From Chloroflexota bacterium (lineage in GTDB: Bacteria > Chloroflexota > UBA6077 > FW602-bin22), in NCBI GenBank assembly GCA_016875715.1, contig VGOZ01000006.1:1-60612 (forward strand): a stretch of 60,612 nt of DNA, in the 5' to 3' direction. The number at the start of each line of letters is the position of its first letter. Position 1 is the first letter of the stretch. Below are positions 17,425-25,596 of this stretch, piece by piece. The position numbers and the translations under genes are program-made. A model generated the notes under the pieces. The model worked only from the letters and a program-made list of their open reading frames with translations. It did no database searches and was not told the origin of the DNA.

Positions 17425-18407
17425 GGTCCGATTCTCACCCCTCGCTCTTAGAGGACGCGGCCAGCGGCAGCGCCCTCTCGCGCAACTCCGACCTGCTCTT
17501 CAGCCGGGGAACCGCGGTCATCGCCGGCGGCTCCATCGTGCTGCTGGTGGGGCTGGCGGTTCTCCTGATCCACGACTCTCTCCCGTCGCTTTCCCGTTAC
17601 GGTCCGAACTTCTTCGTCACGACGAAGTGGGATCCAGTCTTCGAAGAGTTCGGGGCCGCGCACTACGCCTACGGGACGCTCGTGACCTCGATCCTGGCAC
17701 TCATCCTGGCGACCCCGGTTGGGATCGCGACCGCGCTCTTTGTCGCCGAATATGCACCACGCTGGCTCGGCGACCCGATCGGATTTGTCATCGAACTGCT
17801 CGCGGTCATTCCCAGCGTCATCTTCGGTCTATGGGCCTTCTTCATCCTCACGCCGATAGTGCGGTTCACAATCGAGCCAGCGCTCAAGGCAGCAATTGGG
17901 CCGCTCCCTGTGATCGGCGGGCTGTTCGTCGGGCCGACGATCGGGCGGGACTACTTCACGGCCGGCGTCATTCTCGCGATCATGATCCTACCGACGATCA
18001 TGTCGATCTCGCGTGAGATCTTCCGCGCGGTGCCGGACACCCAGCGGGAAGGCATGCTCGCGCTCGGGGCGACGCGCTGGGAGATGATCTCCAACGCCGT
18101 CCTGCCGTACGCGCGCGGCGGACTCGCCGGTGCGATGGGTCTGGGCCTGGCCCGGGCGATGGGTGAGACGATGGCCGTGACGATGGTGATCGGCAACAGT
18201 TCCTCGGCGATCAGTGCCTCGCTTCTCACGCCCGGTTACACGATGGCGAGCGCGATCGCGAATCAGTTCACCGAGGCTGATAAGGAGATCTACTTCGCGG
18301 CGATCGTACAGGTCGCGCTGATGCTCCTGGTGGTGGCGACCATCGTGAATCTCCTCTCGCGCGTTCTGGTCGCGCGCATCACCTCGAAGTTTTCGGACGC
18401 GGCGTGA
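17421..18407 (+). CDS. pstC: Phosphate ABC transporter permease PstC
   Basis: 328 aa with six hydrophobic segments and the BPD-type permease EAA loop seen as EGMLALGATRWEMISNAVLP. The N-terminal cytoplasmic stretch of about 30 residues precedes the first membrane helix. It forms the membrane channel with PstA. The GTG start overlaps pstS by four bases, and its stop overlaps pstA by four, so translation is tightly coupled. Confidence 0.94.
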   Translation: MRSDSHPSLLEDAASGSALSRNSDLLFSRGTAVIAGGSIVLLVGLAVLLIHDSLPSLSRYGPNFFVTTKWDPVFEEFGAAHYAYGTLVTSILALILATPVGIATALFVAEYAPRWLGDPIGFVIELLAVIPSVIFGLWAFFILTPIVRFTIEPALKAAIGPLPVIGGLFVGPTIGRDYFTAGVILAIMILPTIMSISREIFRAVPDTQREGMLALGATRWEMISNAVLPYARGGLAGAMGLGLARAMGETMAVTMVIGNSSSAISASLLTPGYTMASAIANQFTEADKEIYFAAIVQVALMLLVVATIVNLLSRVLVARITSKFSDAA

Positions 18408-19294
18408 GCGCGGCGTCGGACGCGCGCCCCGCCCTCTCGCTCCACCGGACTCAACCCGGCGAACTCGGCCGACGGATCGTCGATGGCATCGCCACGACAC
18501 TGATCGTCGGATCGGCTGTGCTCGGTGTAGCGATTCTGGCCGTGATACTCGGGTACGTCGTGATAAAAGGCCTGCCCGCCTGGAACATCCCGTTCTTCAC
18601 GGAGCGGCCATTGCCGTACGGGGAGGTTGGCGGGGGCGTTCTGCCGGCCATAGCCGGAACCATGGTCATGCTCATCCTGGCCGCCGCGATCGCGATCCCG
18701 GCGGGCCTTGCCACCGCGATCTATCTGTCGGAGTTCGGGCGCGGGACATTTCCCCGAGCGGTCCGCTTCGTGCTCGACGTGCTGGCCGGAATGCCCTCGA
18801 TCGTCGTCGGCGTATTCGTTTGGGCGCTTCTGGTGCGACAGGTAATCGGCACCTTCTCCGCGCTGGCCGGCGCGGTCGCGCTCGCGATCATCATGATTCC
18901 GATCGTCACCCGGACGGTCGAGGAGATCCTGCGACTTGTCCCAAACCACCTGCGTGAGGCCTCGCTCGCACTCGGCGCGCCGTACTGGCGGACGGTGCTC
19001 TTCGTCATCTTGCCGACGGCTCGCGCGGGCGTCATCACGGGGGTCATGCTCTCGCTGGCGCGCGCCGGTGGTGAGACCGCGCCGCTGCTGCTGACGGCGC
19101 TGGGCAATCAGTTCCTGAGCTTCGACCTGCTGCGCCCGATGGCATCGCTGCCGGTGCAGATCTATTCCTACGCGGTTGCTCCCTTCGATGACTGGCACAC
19201 CAAGGCCTGGGGGAGCGCGCTGATCCTCATTCTCGTCATCGGTACCCTGAGCCTTCTGACGCGGCTGGCGACGCGCGGCGCGCGGATGTACTGA
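18404..19294 (+). CDS. pstA: Phosphate ABC transporter permease PstA
   Basis: 296 aa, six membrane segments. The EAA loop is REASLALGAPYWRTVLFVILP, and the PstA-type GGETAPLLLTALG stretch follows near residue 222. It pairs with PstC. The GTG overlaps pstC by four bases. The pstB GTG follows after 19 bases, preceded by an AGGAG site. Confidence 0.94.
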   Translation: MSAASDARPALSLHRTQPGELGRRIVDGIATTLIVGSAVLGVAILAVILGYVVIKGLPAWNIPFFTERPLPYGEVGGGVLPAIAGTMVMLILAAAIAIPAGLATAIYLSEFGRGTFPRAVRFVLDVLAGMPSIVVGVFVWALLVRQVIGTFSALAGAVALAIIMIPIVTRTVEEILRLVPNHLREASLALGAPYWRTVLFVILPTARAGVITGVMLSLARAGGETAPLLLTALGNQFLSFDLLRPMASLPVQIYSYAVAPFDDWHTKAWGSALILILVIGTLSLLTRLATRGARMY

Positions 19295-19313
19295 GTCTTT
19301 CCAGGAGTAGGCT

Positions 19314-20135
19314 GTGCAAGCGACCAACCCTCTCCCCGAGATCGTGGTCCAGCGCGTGGAGCCGGCACTGCGTGTCGAGAATCTCACCGCCTGGTACACG
19401 GGGACCCGGCCAGCGATCGGTGGCGTGACGATGGATATCGCCCGCCACAAGGTGACGGCGATCATCGGCCCATCCGGATGTGGGAAGTCGACCGCGATAC
19501 GCTGCCTCAACCGGATGCATGAGGTCATCCGCGGCGCACGGGTCGAGGGGCACGTGTACCTGCATGGCGAGGACATTTACGATCCCCGGGTCGATCCTGT
19601 CCGAGTCCGCAGCCGCATCGGCATGGTGTTTCAGAAGCCCAATCCGTTTCCGATGATGTCGATCTACGACAACGTGATCGCTGGCCTTCGACTGACGGGG
19701 CAGGCACGCAACGGCTCGCGCGCTGATGGACTCGTGCAGGGCGCCCTCGAGGCGGTGGGCCTCTGGGGTGAAGTGCGGGACAAACTGCGCCAATCGGGTG
19801 CCTCGCTGTCCGGCGGCCAGCAACAGCGCCTGTGCATCGCGCGGACCCTCGCGGTCGAGCCAGAGGTGATCCTGATGGACGAGCCATGTTCCGCGCTCGA
19901 CCCCATCGCCACCTATCGGATCGAAGAACTGATCCGGGAACTCAAGCAGCGCTACACGATCGCGATCGTCACCCACAACATGCAGCAGGCTTCGCGGGTA
20001 TCCGACTTCACCGCGTTCTTCCTCGCCGGTGAGGAGCGGATCGGCCGCTTGATCGAGTTCGGCGAGACCGAGGCGGTATTCACCAATCCGCGTGACAAGC
20101 GCACCGAGGACTACATCACCGGGCGGTTCGGCTGA
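19314..20135 (+). CDS. pstB: Phosphate ABC transporter ATPase PstB
   Basis: 273 aa. Walker A is G52-PSGCGKST-60, the Q-loop FQKPNPFPM is PstB-typical, the ABC signature is LSGGQQQRL, Walker B is [13 protein letters not shown], and the switch His is in VTHNMQQA. It energises phosphate uptake through PstCA. GTG start with AGGAG seven bases upstream. Its stop overlaps the phoU ATG by one base (TGATG). The unusual Cys in DEPCSALDP is shared by many PstB proteins. Confidence 0.95.
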   Translation: MQATNPLPEIVVQRVEPALRVENLTAWYTGTRPAIGGVTMDIARHKVTAIIGPSGCGKSTAIRCLNRMHEVIRGARVEGHVYLHGEDIYDPRVDPVRVRSRIGMVFQKPNPFPMMSIYDNVIAGLRLTGQARNGSRADGLVQGALEAVGLWGEVRDKLRQSGASLSGGQQQRLCIARTLAVEPEVILMDEPCSALDPIATYRIEELIRELKQRYTIAIVTHNMQQASRVSDFTAFFLAGEERIGRLIEFGETEAVFTNPRDKRTEDYITGRFG

Positions 20136-20803
20136 TGCCAAACCGCGAGAGTTTCCGGCGAGATCTCAAGGCTCTCCACGACGAGGTCTTGATCCTGGGC
20201 AGCATGGTCGACAAGGCCACCGAGAAGGCGGTGGACGGCCTCCGACGACTGGACTTCGGCCTCGCGCAGGAGGTGATCGATCACGACCGGGTGATCAACG
20301 ATCGCCGATATAGCATCGAGAACACAGCAATCCGGCTCATCGCCACCCAGCAACCGATCGCGTCCGACCTGCGCTCGATCGTGGCCGTCCTCTACAGCAT
20401 CGTGGATCTCGAGCGAATCGGCGACTACGCGGTGGGCACGTCGCGCATCGTTCTGCGCCATCAGGATAGAGAACTCCTGAAGCCTCTGGTCGACATCCCA
20501 CGCATGGCGGACGTCTCCCGCCAGATGCTCCGCGAGGCACTCGACGCGTTCATCGTCGGCGATGTTCAGGCCGCGCGCCGCGTCGCCCTTCGTGACGACG
20601 AGGTCGACCTGCTCTACGAACAGATCTACCGCGAACTGCTCACCTACATGCTGAACGATCCAAGGACGATCGACCGCGCGACTTGGCTTCTGTGGGTCGC
20701 GCACAACCTGGAGCGCACCGCCGACCGAGTGACGAACATCTGCGAGCGGATCGTGTTCGAGGTCACCGGCACGATGACGGACATCATGAGTTCCGACTTC
20801 TGA
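20135..20803 (+). CDS. phoU: Phosphate uptake regulator PhoU
   Basis: 222 aa, all-helical, with two PhoU three-helix repeats. Each repeat carries the family's metal-contacting E/D-xxxD pattern (DLERIGDYAVG in the first, NLERTADRVTNI in the second). PhoU relays the state of the Pst transporter to PhoR and keeps the regulon off when phosphate is plentiful. It is the last gene of the pst operon. About 85 bases follow before a decayed oxidoreductase with its own ribosome site. Confidence 0.93.
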   Translation: MPNRESFRRDLKALHDEVLILGSMVDKATEKAVDGLRRLDFGLAQEVIDHDRVINDRRYSIENTAIRLIATQQPIASDLRSIVAVLYSIVDLERIGDYAVGTSRIVLRHQDRELLKPLVDIPRMADVSRQMLREALDAFIVGDVQAARRVALRDDEVDLLYEQIYRELLTYMLNDPRTIDRATWLLWVAHNLERTADRVTNICERIVFEVTGTMTDIMSSDF

Positions 20804-20887
20804 CGGTTTGTGCCCGGACTGACGATCGCCCGGGCCGACTCCGCCGACGTGCCAGGCGCGGTACTCTGTCGGCCGGAGGTCCACCAG

Positions 20888-21957
20888 GTGGCATCACGAC
20901 GCGTCAAGATCGCGATCGCCGGTTGCGGCTGGGTAGCGCTCACCGACTATTTCCCCGCGCTTGCCACGCCGGATCTGCGCGATCGGGTGGAACTGGTCGC
21001 GGTCTGCGACATCGCAATCGATCGCGCGCGGCGGTCGCCGCGCAGTACGGTGCCCCCGAGGTCTGGGCCGATTACGACGAGATGCTGACCCGGACGCAGG
21101 CGGAGGCGATTGTGCTGCTGACGCCCATCCCGTTCCATTAACGGCAGGGCATCGCCGCGCTCGAATCGGGGCGCCACACCTACATCCAGAAGACGATGAC
21201 AACCACCTATACCGAGGCGGCCGACCTCATTCACCGGGCGACGCGCAAGAACGTCCTCCTCTGCGCCTCGCCGGGGCAACTCCTCGATCCGGGCCACGCG
21301 CGTGCGAAGGAGATCATCGCGTCTGGCTCCCTGGGACGCGTCCAGTTCGCGCGCGGCCAGGGGAGCCATCCCGGCCACGAGAACGTCGATACCTATGGCA
21401 TCGACCCCACCTGGTACTACCGTCCGGGCGGAGGCCCGGTGATGGACGTGGCCGTTTACCCGCTACACTCGCTCACAGGGCTGATCGGGCCCGTGCGACG
21501 GGTCACGGCGCTCTCGGGGGTCGCGAACCCGAACCGGACTTACCGCGGCCACCCGATCGACATCCAGATGGATGACAGCACGCTCATGCTCCTCGACTTC
21601 GGGAGCAACGTGTTCGCCGAAGTCAATGGCACCTACTGTCAGGTCGCGCGCAACACTCCCCAGGTCGAGATCTACCTGACGGAAGGTGTCCTGCAGATCG
21701 GGGGTTGGGCGCGGCCCGGCGTGCCTCTGGAGATTCACGGCGCCCACGATGGCGTCAAAGGCTGGCTGCGTCCCGATCGACTGCAACCCCGGATGAAGCA
21801 TACCGTCGCCGATCTGGCACATTTCGCCGACTGCGTCGCCGACGGACTCTCGCCGATCCATTCGGCGGCCCACGCTGCACACGTCATCGAGGTGATCGAG
21901 GCGGGCTACCGGGCGGCGCGGAGCGGCCAGGTCCAGGAGGTCAGTTCGTCGTTCTGA
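20888..21957 (+). pseudogene. Gfo/Idh/MocA oxidoreductase, broken by a frameshift and a stop
   Basis: A family member of about 356 residues can be read through two lesions. It begins at the GTG 20888 (GGAGGT site seven bases upstream) with the Rossmann start VKIAIAGCGW. Near 21030-21040 the frame shifts after AVCDIAIDRAR; the continuation AVAAQYGAPEVWADYDEM is in another frame. A TAA at 21139-21141 then interrupts PIPFH-RQGIAAL, where the paralogue at 45.9 kb has PLHHRQ. From 21142 the frame is intact to the end (DPTWYYRPGGGPVMD, HAAHVIEVIEAGYRAA). Two independent lesions favour a true pseudogene, but assembly error is possible. The nearest relative here is the 45,880-46,992 gene. Confidence 0.8.
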
Positions 21958-22205
21958 TAGGCCGACGCGGCGAAACCGCAGTCGGTGCCGTCGCGGTCCC
22001 GAGGTGACGGCCCGGCTATGCCGGCAGCCTCGGCCGTCGGACGATCCCGCGGCGATCGAGTGCAGACCACGTTATGACGGAATAACGGTCCGGTCGAGAG
22101 AGGTGCGACGCGATTCTGTCTAGCTGGCACTTTGGACGCAGGGGCCGGGCGAGCAACTGTTATGTCGGAGTAATCGGCGGTCAACCTGGCGGCCGGGGCT
22201 TATGT
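21958..22205. other. Gene-free stretch holding repeated TTATG motifs
   Basis: About 250 bases between the broken oxidoreductase and the repeat next to the IS30 remnant. No gene is visible. The only structure seen is the cluster of TTATGWC-type motifs listed separately. Confidence 0.5.
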
Positions 22206-22209
22206 CCGG
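22072..22209 (+). repeat. Three dispersed TTATGWCSGG-type motifs
   Basis: TTATGACGG (22072), TTATGTCGG (22160) and TTATGTCCGG (22200) occur in the same orientation in non-coding DNA. The first two are each followed by a similar tail (AATAACGG and AGTAATCGG). The same core occurs three times at 36095-36160. They look like ends or binding sites of a mobile element, or operator sites, but no protein can be tied to them from the sequence. Confidence 0.45.
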
Positions 22210-22290
22210 GAACGAGCGATGAGTTCGTGGCGGTCCAATCCGTCGCGTTCGCCCTATCACACACCGATGTTTTTCGCCACCGGAACGCTG
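22206..22290 (+). repeat. Dispersed direct repeat, copy A (85 bp)
   Basis: Begins CCGGGAACGAGCG and ends CCACCGGAACGCTG. It matches copy B at 32742-32823 at about 77 of 82 aligned positions with one three-base gap, in the same orientation. It lies directly next to the 3' end of an IS30-type transposase remnant (22298-22451), so it may be the end of that element. The two copies bracket the 22.5-32.6 kb carbohydrate locus. Confidence 0.75.
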
Positions 22291-22297
22291 CGCGGGT

Positions 22298-22451
22298 TCA
22301 TGGGGGCATCGCAACGCCGACTTGGTGGTAGCGTAGGAGATCGTCCAGGGCTTCTGCTGGCGTCTTCCAGGCGAGCGTCTTGCGAGACGGCGGTTGAGCG
22401 TGGCGGCGACAGCCCGCGAGGTCGTTCGGGCCGTGGCGGCTGAGGTCGGTT
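22298..22451 (-). mobile_element. IS30-family transposase C-terminal remnant
   Basis: Reading the minus strand across small indels gives TDLSRHGPNDLA, then AVAATLNRRL in a shifted frame, then RKTLAWKTPAEALDDLL and a stop shortly after. This matches the well-conserved C-terminus of IS30-family transposases (TDLSRHSPDDLAAVAATLNRRPRKTL-type). One inserted and one missing base relative to an intact frame are visible, and the rest of the transposase is absent, so this is a dead fragment. It sits between the repeat copy A and the isomerase stop. Confidence 0.7.
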
Positions 22452-22479
22452 GATCACTAGGACATGGACGACAGACCCA

Positions 22480-23304
22480 CTACCCGGACGATACGGGTAA
22501 CTGGTCCACCGTCGTGCAGTCGGAGAAGTGCTCGTACGCCTCGGCGAGGTAAGCGAGGCAGTTCGCCATGTCGGGAACCTCGAGCTCGAGGACCGCGAAG
22601 CCGTCGAAGCCAGCCGCTGCGCACCGGCGGATGATGCCGCGGTTATCGATCTTCCCCAGTCCGAACGGTGCGAAATCGTGCGTCGCCGGCCGATCGGCGT
22701 CCTTCAGGTGCAGCACCTGAATCCGGCCCATAAAAACGTCCATTACCGCGTCGATCGAGGCACCTGCGGCGTAGAGGTGACCGGTGTCAAGTGCGATCCC
22801 GTAGACCGGCGACGGCACGGCCGTGAAGATAGCGCGGTAATCCTCGACGTCTTCGATCCGGTTGTTCCAATGCGGCTCCAGCGCATGCTGGACGCCCGAC
22901 GCCTCGGCGACCGGCGCGAAACGCTCGAGGAACGAGATCACGTCCTCGATTCGGCTGCCCCCTCGCCGCGGACCGCTGGCCGCGATCACGCCGCAGCAGA
23001 GGATCTGGGCCGCTTCGATGCCCCACTTGCGTAGCTCGACCTGCCGTTCGGCCTCGGCCGGGTCGGGATCGCCGAAGCGCCCGGCGCCTTGCAGCGACGA
23101 GACGACCAGCCCGGCGTCGTCGAGCCGCTGCTTCAGATCGCGCAGCCAGGCTGCATTGGTAAACAGCGCCGCGTCCCACAGGTTCAGGTCGACGTGACGC
23201 TGACCGAGCCGAGGCAGGTGCTCGATCGTCTCGGCGTACATGTCGCCGCTGCCACCTGGCAGCCAGTGGCGGAAGGAAAGCGTCGCCGTGCTCAGTCGAA
23301 CCAT
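22480..23304 (-). CDS. Sugar phosphate isomerase/epimerase-like TIM barrel
   Basis: 274 aa AP_endonuc_2/xylose-isomerase-like barrel. Probable metal ligands are Glu in HALEPHW, Asp and His in ALDTGHLY, His in VLHLKDAD, and Glu in VLELEV, the standard set for this superfamily. Relatives are isomerases, epimerases, dehydratases (IolE) and, more recently, enzymes that cleave 3-keto-glycosides. It is the last gene of an eight-gene minus-strand operon and follows a Gfo/Idh/MocA gene after 26 bases, a pairing found in oxidative glycoside-cleavage and inositol pathways. GGAG precedes the ATG. Confidence 0.82.
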   Translation of the reverse strand: MVRLSTATLSFRHWLPGGSGDMYAETIEHLPRLGQRHVDLNLWDAALFTNAAWLRDLKQRLDDAGLVVSSLQGAGRFGDPDPAEAERQVELRKWGIEAAQILCCGVIAASGPRRGGSRIEDVISFLERFAPVAEASGVQHALEPHWNNRIEDVEDYRAIFTAVPSPVYGIALDTGHLYAAGASIDAVMDVFMGRIQVLHLKDADRPATHDFAPFGLGKIDNRGIIRRCAAAGFDGFAVLELEVPDMANCLAYLAEAYEHFSDCTTVDQLPVSSG

Positions 23305-23330
23305 CGATGTCTATCTCCAATCGTTCGTCA

Positions 23331-24359
23331 TCATCGGACGCCAGCGAGGTCGGCCGTGAGCGAGGCCACAGAGCCGGTGCGCAGAGATTGGTAGACCGCG
23401 TCCAGCGTGCGCATCTGCTCAACGCTATCGGCGGTCGGGATGCGGTGCGGTTCCCCCGTCACCAGGCACTCGCGCATGTGCGCGAGTTGGAGCGCGAATT
23501 GGAAGACCGGCGCGAAGTCGACGCGCTGCACGGGTCCGTTGCCCTCGACGAGTTCGAGAGTCGTCGGCTGGTCCTCGTTGTTCCAGGCCCGGTCAATGCG
23601 AATCCGGCCCCTCGTCCCGAAGATCTCAATCTCCTGGGTGGGCACGTGGCCGAAGCTGACCCACCACTGGGCGGTCCTGCCCCCGGGGAACTCCAGCGTC
23701 GCCGCGACGTACTCGTCGACGCCCGAGCTCTCACCCCAGCGCCCGACGGCGTGGACGCGCAGCGGGTCGGCCGCCATGACCCAGCGGGCGTGGTGGGTGC
23801 AGTAGCAGGCAAGGTCGTAGACGGCGCCGCCGCCGCGCTGCGGGTTGAAGCGCCAGTTCAGGGCCGGATCGCGCCTCTCCGCCGGCGCGAAGGTGGTGAA
23901 GAGGCTGCGCACGTGCGAGACGACGCCCAGGCACCCGGCCGCGACTAACGCCTCCGCCTTCAGGTGGGCCGGGTGGTGGCGGAACTTGAACGCCTCGGCG
24001 AGCAGCACGCCGTGCGCCGCGGCCTCGCGCTGCATGGTCTCGGCCTCGGCCGCGGTCAGGCTGAACGGCTTCTCGCAGAGAATCCCGCGGACCTTGCCAG
24101 ACCGCGCCACGGTCGTCGTCACCGACGCGTGCGAGTCACCCCATGTGGCGACGATCGCGAGGTCGAGGCGCTCCTCAGCCAGAAGCGCCTCCAGCTCCGT
24201 GTACCGGCGCGGCACGGCGAACTCCGCTGCGAACCGCTCGGCCGCTTCGGGCCGCAGGTCGCAGACGGCCACTAGATCGACGCCGGGGACTTCCCGACAG
24301 GCCCGTGCGTGCTGGCGGGCGATCCCGCCGGCTCCGACGATGGCTGCGCGTAGCGTCAT
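23331..24359 (-). CDS. Gfo/Idh/MocA-family oxidoreductase
   Basis: 342 aa NAD(P)-dependent sugar oxidoreductase. The Rossmann motif is AAIVGAGGIARQHA, and the catalytic/cofactor Lys lies in ILCEKPFS. The second-domain stretch GGGAVYDLACYCTHHARWV carries the probable active-site Asp/His. The ATG at 24359 follows GGAGAGG and overlaps the upstream stop by four bases. Within this operon it probably oxidises a glycoside or sugar taken up by the ABC system, before or after the TIM-barrel enzyme acts. Confidence 0.88.
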   Translation of the reverse strand: MTLRAAIVGAGGIARQHARACREVPGVDLVAVCDLRPEAAERFAAEFAVPRRYTELEALLAEERLDLAIVATWGDSHASVTTTVARSGKVRGILCEKPFSLTAAEAETMQREAAAHGVLLAEAFKFRHHPAHLKAEALVAAGCLGVVSHVRSLFTTFAPAERRDPALNWRFNPQRGGGAVYDLACYCTHHARWVMAADPLRVHAVGRWGESSGVDEYVAATLEFPGGRTAQWWVSFGHVPTQEIEIFGTRGRIRIDRAWNNEDQPTTLELVEGNGPVQRVDFAPVFQFALQLAHMRECLVTGEPHRIPTADSVEQMRTLDAVYQSLRTGSVASLTADLAGVR

Positions 24360-25360
24360 ACTGCGACCTCTCCAGTTGCAGGGTGGGGTAACGCGTCCGA
24401 TTGGCCCGTGGGAGCGCGCGGGGCGAGGAGCCAGCCGATCATGGCGAAGACCTGCGGCGCGACGCCGACTGCCACGCCCGGCCTCAGGAAGTCCCACAGC
24501 CAAGTCCGCCGGTCGAGGATCGAGAACGGCGCCGCGACGGCGGCCGACGCGGTCCTGGCGGCCGGCAGGATGTCCGGTCCGTCCGGGACATCGGCCACTA
24601 GCCGACGCTCCAGCGCCGCGCGCGCCTCGGCGAACGTCCGCGCCGCGGCCGGCGGACCGAGCAACTCCGTCGACAGGTACACCACCCCGGCCGGGGTGAC
24701 GAGCTCGGCGAGCAGGGTGACGTGGGCAGTGACGCTCTCCGTCTCGAGCCGCGCCAGTTGGTCGGCGATCCGATCCTCCATCGTCGGGTCGAGCAGCCGG
24801 GGTGCGTGCTCACGCGCTTGCGCGACCCAGCGGGCGAGGATGGCATCGGATGGGAAGGCGATGAGCTGTGAGAGCACGGCGGAAGAGACGACCATGTCCC
24901 AGCCCGCCGACGGAAGCTCTGCAAAAGCCGGCCGCTCGAAGTGGAAGGAGGCCAGTTGGTTAGGCAGGGCTGCGAGGCCGGTCGCCGAGGCAGTCTCGAC
25001 CGACGGCGCGACCGTCGCGCCCAGGCGTTCGAGGCCGCCGGTCAGATCGAGTCGCCGAACGTCGACCCGCCGGCGCAACCCCGGCGGCAGACGTTCGACC
25101 GCCTGACTCAGCGCCGGGCCATCCATGTCGACGAGCCGGACGCGCCCTCCCCCCTCGCACAGCTCGCGGAGGGGCACGTCCAAGCACGCCCCGGCGCCGA
25201 GGACGAGGACGCGCGGCGAGGGGGCGCCGAGCCGTGCCCGACCGGCCAGGATCATCTCCCGGCTGGCGGCGGCGTGTCCGGCCCAGGCGCCATCGCGCGC
25301 GACCGCGCGGTTGCGGCGGTTCTGCTCGACGATGTTGCGCCGCAGGTCGCGTACAAGCAT
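24356..25360 (-). CDS. Class I SAM-methyltransferase-like protein
   Basis: 334 aa. A Rossmann-type nucleotide-binding core is visible: VLVLGAGACLDVPL (motif I, about residues 49-62), the acidic strand VRLVDMDG (motif II) and DMVVSSAVLSQL (motif IV-like). An N-terminal helix with repeated Arg/Asn and a C-terminal hydrophobic stretch (near residues 290-315) frame it. The ATG at 25360 is one base after the stop of the small lipoprotein, so the two are co-translated. The methyl acceptor is unknown; a methyltransferase is unusual in a sugar-uptake operon. It could also be a non-catalytic relative. Confidence 0.6.
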   Translation of the reverse strand: MLVRDLRRNIVEQNRRNRAVARDGAWAGHAAASREMILAGRARLGAPSPRVLVLGAGACLDVPLRELCEGGGRVRLVDMDGPALSQAVERLPPGLRRRVDVRRLDLTGGLERLGATVAPSVETASATGLAALPNQLASFHFERPAFAELPSAGWDMVVSSAVLSQLIAFPSDAILARWVAQAREHAPRLLDPTMEDRIADQLARLETESVTAHVTLLAELVTPAGVVYLSTELLGPPAAARTFAEARAALERRLVADVPDGPDILPAARTASAAVAAPFSILDRRTWLWDFLRPGVAVGVAPQVFAMIGWLLAPRAPTGQSDALPHPATGEVAV

Positions 25361-25361
25361 C

Positions 25362-25586
25362 TCACTTGTCAAAGCAGAAGCACCCCGAGGTCGTCTGTCC
25401 GTCCGGCTCGGCGCCCGGTCTCGGCGCGGGCTGGCCGTTCACGAGCACGACCGCAACGCGGGTCGGACTCACTGTCGGCTCGGGGCCCGCAGCGCGTGCC
25501 GCCGGGTCGCAGGCGAGCAGTCCCCCCACCAGGCAAAGAACAGTTCCCCAGGCGATCCAGGTCCGGCGATCAAATGGCACAGTCAT
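25362..25586 (-). CDS. Small lipoprotein with a C-terminal Cys-Phe-Cys motif
   Basis: 74 aa. A lipoprotein signal (VLCLVGGLLAC, Cys26) is followed by a Pro/Ala-rich linker, a short strand (RVAVVLVNG) and the C-terminus TSGCFCFDK. No family is recognised. The gene is real by context: ten bases after the hydrolase stop, and its own TGA is separated by one base from the ATG of the methyltransferase-like gene. The mature surface-exposed peptide would have only about 48 residues. A role as a metal site, disulfide partner or modification substrate is conceivable, but nothing shows it. Confidence 0.65.
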   Translation of the reverse strand: MTVPFDRRTWIAWGTVLCLVGGLLACDPAARAAGPEPTVSPTRVAVVLVNGQPAPRPGAEPDGQTTSGCFCFDK

Positions 25587-25596
25587 GGGCCGGCCT

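Noticed and set aside
25362-25586. The small lipoprotein as a ribosomally made peptide precursor
   Set aside because: It has a normal lipoprotein signal, no leader/core boundary and no recognised peptide-modifying enzyme beside it except the generic methyltransferase-like protein.
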